The notes under the pieces were generated by a model. The model saw only the letters and a program-made list of their open reading frames with translations. It was not told the origin of the DNA and did not search any database. A DNA stretch of 16,303 nucleotides from Bacillota bacterium. GTDB taxonomy: Bacteria; Bacillota; Clostridia; Acetivibrionales; DTU013. A program made the translations under genes and the position numbers. The stretch lies in NCBI GenBank assembly GCA_023411645.1, contig JAEYON010000171.1, positions 1 to 16,303 of the forward strand, in the 5' to 3' direction. Shown piece after piece: positions 1 to 7,019 of this stretch; positions within the stretch are counted from its first letter, which is position 1; each line of letters begins with the position of its first letter.

Positions 1-2
1 CA

Positions 3-125
3 ATATCGATCGAGGCTTACTACTACACGACCCGTGGGCAAAAAATCCACCACCCTGTTTGGTTTGCTATCGCAGCTAATGTATTTTCCTTCAGTATCGG
101 TATGATCATCCGCATGGTTTTGTGA
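3..125 (+). CDS. C-terminal fragment of an unknown membrane protein
   Basis: An open frame enters from the left edge and stops at TGA 123-125, giving about 40 residues. They contain a charged, Tyr-rich stretch and then a hydrophobic segment (about residues 18-40: WFAIAANVFSFSIGMIIRMV) ending in VL, as in the last membrane helix of an integral membrane protein. The other two forward frames also stop within this stretch, but only this one has a protein-like hydrophobic pattern. It lies 48 bp upstream of the SH3-like protein on the same strand, so the two may be co-transcribed. The family cannot be named from the visible part. Confidence 0.5.
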   Translation: MSIEAYYYTTRGQKIHHPVWFAIAANVFSFSIGMIIRMVL

Positions 126-173
126 AATCTGAAGATGTTAACATGGAACAAAATATAGAATGGAGATGGCAAG

Positions 174-980
174 ATGAGAAATCATAATTTACTTCAAAAA
201 GCATTTGTAATTTGCATCATACTGCTGTTCATGGCAATGACTTGCACGATCGCTTATGGAGACGTCATTTGGGAACCGGATGATGCATTTTATAAGAAAA
301 ATGCTGAATACTGCGAGTATGAAGGCAGAAACTATACTGTCAACAGTCCGAAAGGCAATGTTAAGGTTCAAAAAAGCCCGCAGTCCGCTAAGCTAGCAGA
401 TACGGTAGAAAATGGTGTGACACTCTATGTATCCTTTACCTACACCGATAAAAGCGGTAAGGTCTGGGGCATTGTTGAGCTTGACAACAATCTGACCGGA
501 TGGCTTCCCATGAAGGATCTGACAGTAGTCTATGATAACATCTCCTTCATAAATGATCATGAAGATGAATTTCAAGCCTATAATGATGAGTTCACTGCCT
601 ATGGTACACAAGAAGATATCATTTTCTGGAGCTTTCCCGGTTCGGGAGAAATTTCCGCAAGGGCATCTGATATCCCCAAAGGGGACATGAGCATTTCTCA
701 AACATATACGGATGGCGACGGACGTCTGTGGGGCTATGTTCGATATTACCAGGCCAGGAGAGGCTGGATATGTATCAGTGACCCCATGAACGAAGCCCTT
801 CCTGTCAATGAAGCGTTGTCTGCCCCTGTTATTGCTCCATCAGAGACAACAGCTATGGCTGTCCGAACTGAAACTGCCGATAAAGATGGATTTCCTATAG
901 TGGTATATATTGTGGCGCTGGTAGTTGGTCTGGCAGCATTAACGGTCATACTGATCCGGGTGCTCTGGAAAAAGGTATAG
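174..980 (+). CDS. Exported, membrane-anchored protein with two SH3-like segments
   Basis: Protein of 268 aa. Residues 1-29 are a signal peptide (basic start, hydrophobic core, ending ..TIAYG before DVIWEP). Residues about 50-120 and 150-205 each contain a segment resembling a bacterial SH3 fold, with the repeated local pattern YTDxxGxxWGxV followed by GW. A linker rich in Ala, Pro and Thr follows, then a C-terminal transmembrane helix (about 243-264) and a short basic tail (WKKV). The protein should therefore sit outside the membrane, anchored at its C-terminus. The start is supported by GGAG at 162-165, 8 nt before ATG. SH3-like modules often bind cell wall, but no ligand can be read here. 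Similar proteins are, from memory, common and uncharacterised in Clostridia. No terminator is visible before the next gene. Confidence 0.75.
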   Translation: MRNHNLLQKAFVICIILLFMAMTCTIAYGDVIWEPDDAFYKKNAEYCEYEGRNYTVNSPKGNVKVQKSPQSAKLADTVENGVTLYVSFTYTDKSGKVWGIVELDNNLTGWLPMKDLTVVYDNISFINDHEDEFQAYNDEFTAYGTQEDIIFWSFPGSGEISARASDIPKGDMSISQTYTDGDGRLWGYVRYYQARRGWICISDPMNEALPVNEALSAPVIAPSETTAMAVRTETADKDGFPIVVYIVALVVGLAALTVILIRVLWKKV

Positions 981-1060
981 GATGCATATCCATGTATAAT
1001 AGTCAATGATAAAGAGAGACTAATTTAGAGAAAAGCAAAGGCAGGAAATAAGAAGCCAGG

Positions 1061-1666
1061 ATGACAGCATTACACAGCATATTTAGTGAAATGGACATAC
1101 ACTTAATAAAGGATGAGCAACCATCCTTTTATTTTATTGAGCTCTCCAATTCATCAATATTTGACCAATATCCTCTCAATCTGTTGAGCAATTTGATGAA
1201 GACAAACCAATCCCCAAAGCATCATCCGGAAGGAAACGTGTGGAATCATACCATGCTGGTTCTGGATGAGGCCGCAAAAGTGAAGGAACAAAGCAGTGAT
1301 AAAAGAGTATTTATGTGGGCAGCCCTGCTCCATGATATAGGAAAACCCGGCACGACAAAAACCCGCAAGGGAAGAATTACCTCCTATGACCATGAGATCC
1401 TTGGCGCTGAACTTGCCGGAAAGTTTTTGCGTGAATTCACAGATGATGAAGCCTTTGTGACAAAGGTTGTCTCTATTGTCCGATGGCATATGCAAATTCT
1501 TTTTGTGGTAAATGATCTGCCCTACGCAGATATCAAGGCTATGAAAGCGCAGACGGATGTCCGGGATATAGCTCTGTTTGGCCTGTGCGACAGGCTGGGA
1601 AGACTGGGCCCGGATCGCACCACGGAAGAGAACAATATTAAGAGGTTTTTACAAATCTGCACCTGA
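1061..1666 (+). CDS. Stand-alone HD-domain phosphohydrolase (HDIG type)
   Basis: Protein of 201 aa. Candidate metal ligands of an HD phosphohydrolase are visible: H63 (in WNHTM), the H91-D92 pair in LLHDIGKP, H111 and H143, and D177. The sequence from HHPEGNVWNHTM to LLHDIGK closely resembles the HD region fused to the C-terminus of some bacterial CCA-adding tRNA nucleotidyltransferases, but no nucleotidyltransferase domain is present. It is likely a metal-dependent phosphatase or phosphodiesterase in the cytoplasm; the substrate is unknown. The start is only moderately supported: an AGGAAA lies 12 nt upstream, and AGG directly abuts the ATG. It precedes the pilus operon, but a good promoter between them suggests separate transcription. 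Confidence 0.85.
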   Translation: MTALHSIFSEMDIHLIKDEQPSFYFIELSNSSIFDQYPLNLLSNLMKTNQSPKHHPEGNVWNHTMLVLDEAAKVKEQSSDKRVFMWAALLHDIGKPGTTKTRKGRITSYDHEILGAELAGKFLREFTDDEAFVTKVVSIVRWHMQILFVVNDLPYADIKAMKAQTDVRDIALFGLCDRLGRLGPDRTTEENNIKRFLQICT

Positions 1667-1671
1667 CACTA

Positions 1672-1701
1672 TTAACATTTTCTGATAAATCATGATATAA
1701 T
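1672..1701 (+). promoter_or_regulatory. Sigma-A promoter of the pilus operon
   Basis: TTAACA (1672-1677) is followed by an 18-bp spacer and a perfect TATAAT (1696-1701), preceded by TGa (1693-1695), which makes an extended -10. Predicted transcription starts near 1708, leaving a leader of about 40 nt, too short for a riboswitch. It is the only clear promoter seen between the HD gene and pilC. Confidence 0.7.
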
Positions 1702-1749
1702 AATTCAATATTCTAGCATTCAACTATTATTTATTATGGGGTGATGGAT

Positions 1750-2841
1750 TTGCCAACAGTAAATGAAGATAAAACAGGTGCGCGGAAAAATATCGTCAGA
1801 CGATCCGAAAAGCTTTCTGCAGGTGACCTGTCTTTATTCTGCTATCAGTTGTCTCTGGTCTTCAAGTCGGGGATCCCTTTCTTGGAAGGGATGAATCTGT
1901 TTGCTGAGGAAATGGCAGATTCCAGGTTCAAATCGCTGGCGCGCAGCTTATATCGTCATGTATTCGATGGAACGAGCTTTCATGCCTCCCTGGAAAACCT
2001 GAAGGTTTTTCCGCCTTATATGGTTAACATGCTAGCTATGGCCGAGGCAACCGGCACTTTGGATAGTGAACTCGAACGCCTGTCCATTTATTATGATAAA
2101 TCTGAAAAGTTAAAACGCAGGATAAGCAATGCACTCACTTATCCGATGGTTTTGGCCGTCCTCATGGGCGGGGTCATCCTGTTGTTGATTCTTAGAGTAT
2201 TGCCGATTTTCCACGAAATACTTGTTTCCATTGGCGGAGAGATCCCTCCTGTAACGAAAGCTCTTCTCAACTTCAGTACGGGTATCCGCAACAATTCGCT
2301 TCTCTTGCTGGCTTTAGCAGTACTTATGGTCGCATTGGTCATACTTTTTAGTAAAACTGCCCAGGGAAAGAGGATATGGGACAAATGCAAGATCACCGCC
2401 CCCCTTATAAGAAACGTAGGCTTAAAAAACCTTTCGGCAAGGTTCAGCATGGGTATGTCACTGCTGCTTAAAAGCGGGATTCCCTTTGACGACGCCATGG
2501 GTTTGGTACATAATATCATTGAGAACTCTTACGCCGCCGAAAAGCTCGAAGCCTGCCGAGAGGAAATCCGAAACGGTACCGATTTGTCTGCGGCCTTTAG
2601 TAAAATGGGTTTGTTCCCCGCATTGTTTGTAAAAATGCTGCAGACAGGTTACAGAACAGGTGAGATGGAGAAGGCAATGGAAAAAGTCTCTGACATTTAC
2701 GAAAATGAAGCGGATCGGTATATGAACCGGATCACCTCAGCAATAGAACCAATGCTAGTGATAATTCTTTCTCTGGTTGTCGGAGTCATCCTGCTGGCTG
2801 TTATGCTGCCATTGATCAGTATTATGTCCTCTATTGGATAG
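1750..2841 (+). CDS. pilC: Type IV pilus inner-membrane platform protein PilC (T2SSF family)
   Basis: Platform protein that couples the pilus ATPase to pilin insertion or extraction in the membrane. The 363-aa protein has two T2SSF repeats (about residues 30-152 and 232-355), each opening with the family pattern S-x-L(L/V)x(S)GIPFxxxM and each including a (A/T)G-x(L/G)-E-type segment. Membrane helices lie near 132-155, 182-200 and 333-357. It is slightly shorter than the usual roughly 400 aa, mainly at the N-terminus. The start is chosen as TTG 1750, because GGGGTGAT (1737-1744) is then a ribosome site 5 nt upstream; the in-frame GTG 1741 and ATG 1744 overlap that site and are poorly placed. 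It is the first gene of the operon; the next gene begins about 50 bp after it. Confidence 0.93.
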   Translation: MPTVNEDKTGARKNIVRRSEKLSAGDLSLFCYQLSLVFKSGIPFLEGMNLFAEEMADSRFKSLARSLYRHVFDGTSFHASLENLKVFPPYMVNMLAMAEATGTLDSELERLSIYYDKSEKLKRRISNALTYPMVLAVLMGGVILLLILRVLPIFHEILVSIGGEIPPVTKALLNFSTGIRNNSLLLLALAVLMVALVILFSKTAQGKRIWDKCKITAPLIRNVGLKNLSARFSMGMSLLLKSGIPFDDAMGLVHNIIENSYAAEKLEACREEIRNGTDLSAAFSKMGLFPALFVKMLQTGYRTGEMEKAMEKVSDIYENEADRYMNRITSAIEPMLVIILSLVVGVILLAVMLPLISIMSSIG

Positions 2842-2890
2842 TAGATTGGAATGCCGCTTGATAGTTTATCTTACGAAAGTCGGTGAATGT

Positions 2891-3202
2891 TTGAAAAAGC
2901 GCCTGAACCTGACAATGATAAGCACCCTGACCGCCGTTGCAGTGACGGCCGCAGTGTCCATATTGGCTTATTTCAGCATAGACACTTTTGACAAAAACAC
3001 TTCCGGGAAAAGTCAGACAGCGCTGGAAGATGCCATAAAGAAGGCTGCTGTTCAGTGCTATGCCATTGAAGGCAGCTATCCTCCGGACCTGCAATACCTT
3101 GTAGATAATTACGGAATTATACTCAATGAAGATACCTATTTCTATCATTATCAGGTAATAGGCTCAAACGTCATGCCGGATATTATTGTGTTGGAAAAGT
3201 GA
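2891..3202 (+). CDS. Small single-span membrane protein of the pilus operon (pilin-like, unnamed family)
   Basis: Protein of 103 aa starting at TTG 2891, with GGTGA just upstream; upstream in-frame TTGs at 2834, 2846 and 2858 have no better ribosome site. The layout is a short basic N-terminus, one transmembrane helix (about residues 9-28), and an exported C-terminal part containing ALEDAIKKAAVQCYAIEG, SYPPDLQYL and a final VMPDIIV. The shape is that of a small pilin-like or minor pilus component, but there is no Gly-[Phe/Met] prepilin peptidase site with Glu at +5. I recall similar small proteins near clostridial pilus genes, without a named function. Its stop overlaps the next gene's GTG start by 4 bp (GTGA), so translation is probably coupled. 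Confidence 0.75.
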   Translation: MKKRLNLTMISTLTAVAVTAAVSILAYFSIDTFDKNTSGKSQTALEDAIKKAAVQCYAIEGSYPPDLQYLVDNYGIILNEDTYFYHYQVIGSNVMPDIIVLEK

Positions 3203-3822
3203 CAGGAGGCACTAAAGTATTTTATATGCATACTGAAAGGAATGTCAGAGCAAAAAGGGCGGACAGAGCGGACAAGGCATACAGAAGAGGCACAGCCTCA
3301 GGAAAAAGTCTTGCTTCCGGCAAAGGATATGCTATGATTGAACTGGTGCTTGTGATCTCGTTGCTTGCCCTATTTGGCATTGCAACACTTTCCCTTGTCA
3401 TTACAGGCAGTGCTGCATATGAAAATATAAACGGAAAAAAGGAGCTTGATTCCGAATTGAGAGTTGCTTTATCGTATCTGGATACAAAGGTAAAGCAAAA
3501 TGATTCCGAAGGTGCTCTCAGTTTAGCATCCAATCCCGCAGGGGACGGGCCGGCTCTTGTTGTCAGAGAAATCATCGGGGAGACACAATTCGAGACATGG
3601 ATATACCTGAGCGAAGGCAAGCTCAGAGAGGTGTTGATAGAAAAGGGTGAACCGGTACTGGATGATCTGGGCTTTGATATAGCCAAAATCGACGGCTTTA
3701 CAGCGGAATTTGATACGGAAAAAATGTTACTCCAGCTCAATATTTGGTGTGCCTCGGGAGACAACCGTCAAAGCATGGATACCAATATTCTCATTAAATC
3801 CGGATTGGAGGTCACGCCATGA
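3199..3822 (+). CDS. DUF4860-type pseudopilin with a long basic leader
   Basis: Prepilin-like protein of 207 aa from GTG 3199, or 198 aa from ATG 3226. The mature N-terminus follows the prepilin peptidase pattern: Lys-Gly, then YAMIELVLVISLLALFG, with Glu at +5 and a hydrophobic helix. The exported domain (about 100-205) matches my recollection of DUF4860 proteins of clostridial pilus operons. The leader is unusually long (34-43 residues) and rich in Arg, Lys and Ala. The start is ambiguous: GTG 3199 forms a 4-bp GTGA overlap with the previous stop, whereas AGGAGG at 3204-3209 is 16 nt before ATG 3226. Likely a minor pilin or initiation-complex component, processed by a peptidase encoded elsewhere. 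Confidence 0.8.
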   Translation: MTGGTKVFYMHTERNVRAKRADRADKAYRRGTASGKSLASGKGYAMIELVLVISLLALFGIATLSLVITGSAAYENINGKKELDSELRVALSYLDTKVKQNDSEGALSLASNPAGDGPALVVREIIGETQFETWIYLSEGKLREVLIEKGEPVLDDLGFDIAKIDGFTAEFDTEKMLLQLNIWCASGDNRQSMDTNILIKSGLEVTP

Positions 3823-4337
3823 AGCAATGCATAAAAAACAAAAAAGGCTTCACACTTGTTGAAATGATCATATCAGTTGCGTTTCTGGCGGTCATCAGTC
3901 TTGTTCTTGCGGAGCTTTTTATCAGCTCACAAAATTGTTTAGACAAAGCCCACGATTTAGATCAGAGCGTCCATATCGCTAAAAAAACAATCGAAAACTT
4001 TAAAGCCGGAGAAGGCCCTAATGATTTTATTGATGAATCTATAAGCAGTTCGGACATCTCCGAATCCGGGGATACCATCGTTGTCAAAACATACTATGAT
4101 GAAGACTGGAAGATCCTGAATCCGTCTGATGACCTGCTGCAATCTAGAACCGCATTTGTGTCTACAGTGGAAATAAAACCCGCTCTACCTGGCGCAGGCG
4201 GCTTTGAAGGAAAAGGCATCTATGCTATACATGTAAAGATAGATAAAAGCACTCCTTACGTGATGGAGAAAGCCACAGCAGTGGAGATTTATTCTCTCGA
4301 CACAGAAAAATATTTCAGCAGGCTGGCTGATGGTTAA
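3819..4337 (+). CDS. Type IV prepilin / pseudopilin
   Basis: Protein of 172 aa with a textbook class III signal: MKQCIKNKKG then FTLVEMIISVAFLAVISLVLAELF, cleavage after G10 and Glu15 at +5. The helix is followed by a modest globular domain (about 35-170) without a disulfide-bounded D-region like that of major pilins; the only Cys residues are C4 in the leader and one near residue 40. It is therefore more likely a minor pilin than the main fibre subunit. GGAGGT (3807-3812) lies 6 nt before ATG, and the start overlaps the previous stop as ATGA, indicating translational coupling. Confidence 0.88.
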   Translation: MKQCIKNKKGFTLVEMIISVAFLAVISLVLAELFISSQNCLDKAHDLDQSVHIAKKTIENFKAGEGPNDFIDESISSSDISESGDTIVVKTYYDEDWKILNPSDDLLQSRTAFVSTVEIKPALPGAGGFEGKGIYAIHVKIDKSTPYVMEKATAVEIYSLDTEKYFSRLADG

Positions 4338-4354
4338 TGGCGGAGCGTGAAAAC

Positions 4355-5113
4355 ATGAATTTGACCTGTAAAAATAAAATTAAAGCAGCAGTTATGAGTA
4401 ACAGGGGCAGTTCCTGTGTGCTGGTGATCCTTATTATGGTCATGCTTGTTGTATTGGGCCTGCTGGCATTGATGTCAACCTGGTCCGGTTTGAAGCTCGC
4501 CAGAAAGAATGCTTCCTGGTCCAGAACGTATTATGAGCTTGACAGCAGAGCGGAAAACCGCCTGGCAGAAATAGATGCCTGTCTGAAAGACGCAGAGCAG
4601 TCCGCTGAAATATATATGATGACAAAAGATTACGAACGGCCGCAAAGCAATTATCTGCCTTCCGACATCCAGCATACGGTACATGATGAATGGCTTATGG
4701 CGCAAGCCTCAGGCGAAGGGGCAAAGTATGTTGATAAGCTGCAAAGAAAACTATATTTTATTTATTGCGAATTACGGCTTAAAGAATATTCAGACGAAGA
4801 TTTTGAGATCATTCGAGAATCGGATTCCGATGAGGATGCGGTAAAGGTTTATACGACAGTATATGTTAGCCTGCAGCAGGAAGGCAGAAGCCTTCGGTTG
4901 GGAGTCGACGTGCTCTATAGCCCATCGGAAAACGAAAGCAGAACTGAAAGGTATAAAATCATTTCCTGGAAGGAGATCCCATCGTCATTTGAGTATGATG
5001 AGTCACTTGAATTCGAGGAAATTGAAATCGAAGAAGAAATCGAATTCGAGGAAATAGAATTCGAGGAAATAGAATTCGGAGAAATAGAGGTAGAGGATCT
5101 GGAGGGCGAATGA
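4355..5113 (+). CDS. PilX-like pilus assembly protein with acidic EFEEI-repeat tail
   Basis: Protein of 252 aa from ATG 4355, chosen because GGAG (4342-4345) lies 9 nt upstream; ATG 4337 (TAATG overlap with the previous stop) is an in-frame alternative adding six residues. The N-terminus RGSSCVLVIL, a transmembrane helix (about 20-42) and the following YYELDSRAENRLAE segment resemble the PilX/GspK-type N-terminal region; the +5 Glu of true prepilins is lacking. The globular part spans about 60-210. The last 37 residues (216-252) are almost entirely Glu, Ile and Phe, built on an EFEEI pentamer encoded by a 15-bp tandem repeat. This tail is not typical of the family as I know it. Probably a minor tip or priming component, exported and membrane-tethered. 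Confidence 0.75.
   Translation: MNLTCKNKIKAAVMSNRGSSCVLVILIMVMLVVLGLLALMSTWSGLKLARKNASWSRTYYELDSRAENRLAEIDACLKDAEQSAEIYMMTKDYERPQSNYLPSDIQHTVHDEWLMAQASGEGAKYVDKLQRKLYFIYCELRLKEYSDEDFEIIRESDSDEDAVKVYTTVYVSLQQEGRSLRLGVDVLYSPSENESRTERYKIISWKEIPSSFEYDESLEFEEIEIEEEIEFEEIEFEEIEFGEIEVEDLEGE
5009..5086 (+). repeat. 15-bp coding tandem repeat (EFEEI units)
   Basis: GAATTCGAGGAAATA-type units occur at 5009-5023 (last base T), 5042-5056, 5057-5071 and 5072-5086 (GAATTCGGAGAAATA). A degenerate 18-bp stretch rich in GAA lies between the first and second. All are in the reading frame of the PilX-like gene. Length change in multiples of 15 would keep the frame. Confidence 0.9.
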
Positions 5114-5114
5114 C

Positions 5115-6173
5115 ATGACAATAGAACTTGAGAGTTTACTAAAAAGAGCAATTGAGCTGAATGCTTCAGATATTTTTATCACTGTTGGCGTCCCGCCTAC
5201 TCTTAAGATACAGGGAGTTCTGCAACCATTCGGCAGTGATGTTCTTTATCCGCAGGATACTGAGAAATTAGTCAGGGGGCTTTTCAACAGAGATGAGTTT
5301 ATGAAGAATTATCTGGAAAACGGCGAGAAGGATTTTTCTATATCCCTCCCCGGAGTGGGGCGATTCAGGGTAAACGCTTATACGCAAAGGGGCTCCATGG
5401 CGGCAGCAATAAGAGTCCTGCAATTTGAAGAGCCCGATCCTGTCGCACTTGGAATCCCTCAGACTGTGCTTGATTTCAGTAAAAAGAACAGAGGGCTCAT
5501 TCTCGTGACCGGCCCTGCGGGAAGCGGAAAATCAACCACTCTATCCGTTTTAATCAATTTGATTAACAAAGAGCGTTCCTGTCATATCCTGACTCTTGAA
5601 GACCCTATTGAATACCTGCACCGACATAATAAAAGCATTGTCGACCAGCGCGAGATCGGCGTCGACACTAAAAACTACGCTCAAGCCCTGCGTTCATCAC
5701 TCAGACAGGCGCCTGACGTCATTCTTATAGGTGAGATGCGAGATCTTGAGACAATATCAATTGCCCTGACCGCTGCGGAAACAGGTCATCTCGTTTTATC
5801 CACACTCCATACGGTAGGCGCCGCCAAAACAATGGACAGAATCATTGATGTATTCCCGCCAAATCAGCAGGAACAGGTTCGCATCCAGCTATCCACTGTT
5901 CTGCAGGCGGTAATTACACAGCAATTGCTGCCTTCGCCTGAGAAGGGCCGTGTTGCAGCATTTGAAATCATGATTGTCAACCATGCAATCCGCAATCTAA
6001 TACGCGAGTCAAAAAACATGCAGATCGACGCAGCTATTCAAACAAGCCGTTCCATGGGTATGATCAGCATGGATGCCAGCATTGCAGATCTGTGCAACAA
6101 AGGCCTCGTCACAAGAGAAGATGCTTTAACCTATTGCATGAATCCGGACACGCTTATGAAATATTTGCTTTAA
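5115..6173 (+). CDS. pilT: Type IV pilus retraction ATPase PilT
   Basis: Hexameric cytoplasmic ATPase powering pilus disassembly. The 352-aa protein is full length for the family. Visible motifs are Walker A GPAGSGKST (133-141), Asp box LEDPIEY (161-167), Walker B DVILIGEMRD (201-210), His box ending in HLVLSTLHT (225-233), and the PilT-specific C-terminal AIRNLIRE (291-298), which separates it from PilB extension ATPases. The N-terminal PAS-like half includes the typical DI(F)ITVGxPP. GGAGGG at 5101-5106 lies 8 nt before ATG. It is the last gene of the operon; its 3' end overlaps the convergent isomerase-like gene by 20 bp, leaving no room for a terminator between them. Confidence 0.96.
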   Translation: MTIELESLLKRAIELNASDIFITVGVPPTLKIQGVLQPFGSDVLYPQDTEKLVRGLFNRDEFMKNYLENGEKDFSISLPGVGRFRVNAYTQRGSMAAAIRVLQFEEPDPVALGIPQTVLDFSKKNRGLILVTGPAGSGKSTTLSVLINLINKERSCHILTLEDPIEYLHRHNKSIVDQREIGVDTKNYAQALRSSLRQAPDVILIGEMRDLETISIALTAAETGHLVLSTLHTVGAAKTMDRIIDVFPPNQQEQVRIQLSTVLQAVITQQLLPSPEKGRVAAFEIMIVNHAIRNLIRESKNMQIDAAIQTSRSMGMISMDASIADLCNKGLVTREDALTYCMNPDTLMKYLL

Positions 6174-6969
6174 ACCATTCCATACTTGCGATATACTCTT
6201 CATCAGTTTGCAGATGCTCAATAATCATTGGCATTTCGGGGTCTATCCGATTCGCTCGTTCAACATAGTGTTTCAGGTTCAGTTCACCTGCTTCGCAGGC
6301 AACCTCCTTTAGCTGCACTGTGAATTCGCGGGCCAGATGAACGTTTTTCAAATGGCAGCTCTTGATGTACGCACCCAATTTGTCAAACGCCTCATCAATA
6401 AACTGTTCATTCATGAGGTATTTATGTGGACTTGTAATCCAGTTTGCTATATCCATGTGAACCCCAAAACGCTCACGATCTACCTCCTTGATTAGCCACA
6501 GGTACTGATCGGGATCAGCAGGCATCATCCAGGGCATTGGCTCAATACAATAGAAGGTGTGTTGAGGATCAGCCCTGTCAATAATTTCCTGTATTGATCT
6601 GACTGTTTTTCGCAAAAATTCATCTGAAAAATTTTCTTTATATGCGCCATCCCATATCTTGCCCGCAGAACCGCAGATATTTACACAGCAATTGGCTTTA
6701 AGATTATCAGCCAGCCTAAGCTGGTTTACACAGTATTCCATGTTCTTCTGTCTTTCTGATTCATCGGATGTTAATGGGTTGACCCAAGCACCTACTTCGG
6801 CGATCTTTAGATCATGCTTCACTGCTTCATCACGGTATGCTCTGATCAATTCAGAGTCACCGGAAGAGTCCAGCGGAAATACTATAGCTCTACAGCCCAA
6901 TTTCTGCTGCTTTTCCGCCCATTCTACAACGCTGTCGTGGGCTAAGGGCGAAGAAATTCCTAACCTCAT
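6154..6969 (-). CDS. Xylose-isomerase-like TIM barrel, sugar phosphate isomerase/epimerase family
   Basis: Protein of 271 aa. The AP-endonuclease-2/xylose-isomerase-like fold is indicated by four candidate metal ligands at the expected strand ends: E143 (YCIEPMPW), D173 (GVHMDIANW), H206 (SCHLKN) and E251 (IIEHL). It likely isomerises or epimerises a sugar or keto-sugar in the cytoplasm; the substrate cannot be assigned. The start is ATG at 6969, with AAAGGAG 11 nt upstream; the longer GTG start at 7014 has no ribosome site and was not used. It follows the ZIP transporter by 50 bp on the same strand and is probably co-transcribed. Its last six codons plus stop lie antisense to the end of pilT. 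Confidence 0.88.
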   Translation of the reverse strand: MRLGISSPLAHDSVVEWAEKQQKLGCRAIVFPLDSSGDSELIRAYRDEAVKHDLKIAEVGAWVNPLTSDESERQKNMEYCVNQLRLADNLKANCCVNICGSAGKIWDGAYKENFSDEFLRKTVRSIQEIIDRADPQHTFYCIEPMPWMMPADPDQYLWLIKEVDRERFGVHMDIANWITSPHKYLMNEQFIDEAFDKLGAYIKSCHLKNVHLAREFTVQLKEVACEAGELNLKHYVERANRIDPEMPMIIEHLQTDEEYIASMEWFKANIS

Positions 6970-7019
6970 TCGTACTTCAGCTCCTTTAATTTTTATCGTA
7001 TAATCCTTGAGCACCGGGC

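Noticed and set aside
1667..1749. c-di-GMP riboswitch upstream of the pilus operon
   Set aside because: Clostridial pilus operons sometimes carry one, but the predicted transcript leader is only about 40 nt and shows no GEMM-like motifs.
6970..7014. Longer N-terminus of the isomerase-like gene from GTG 7014
   Set aside because: No ribosome site before GTG 7014. The extra residues contain the AAAGGAG that serves ATG 6969.
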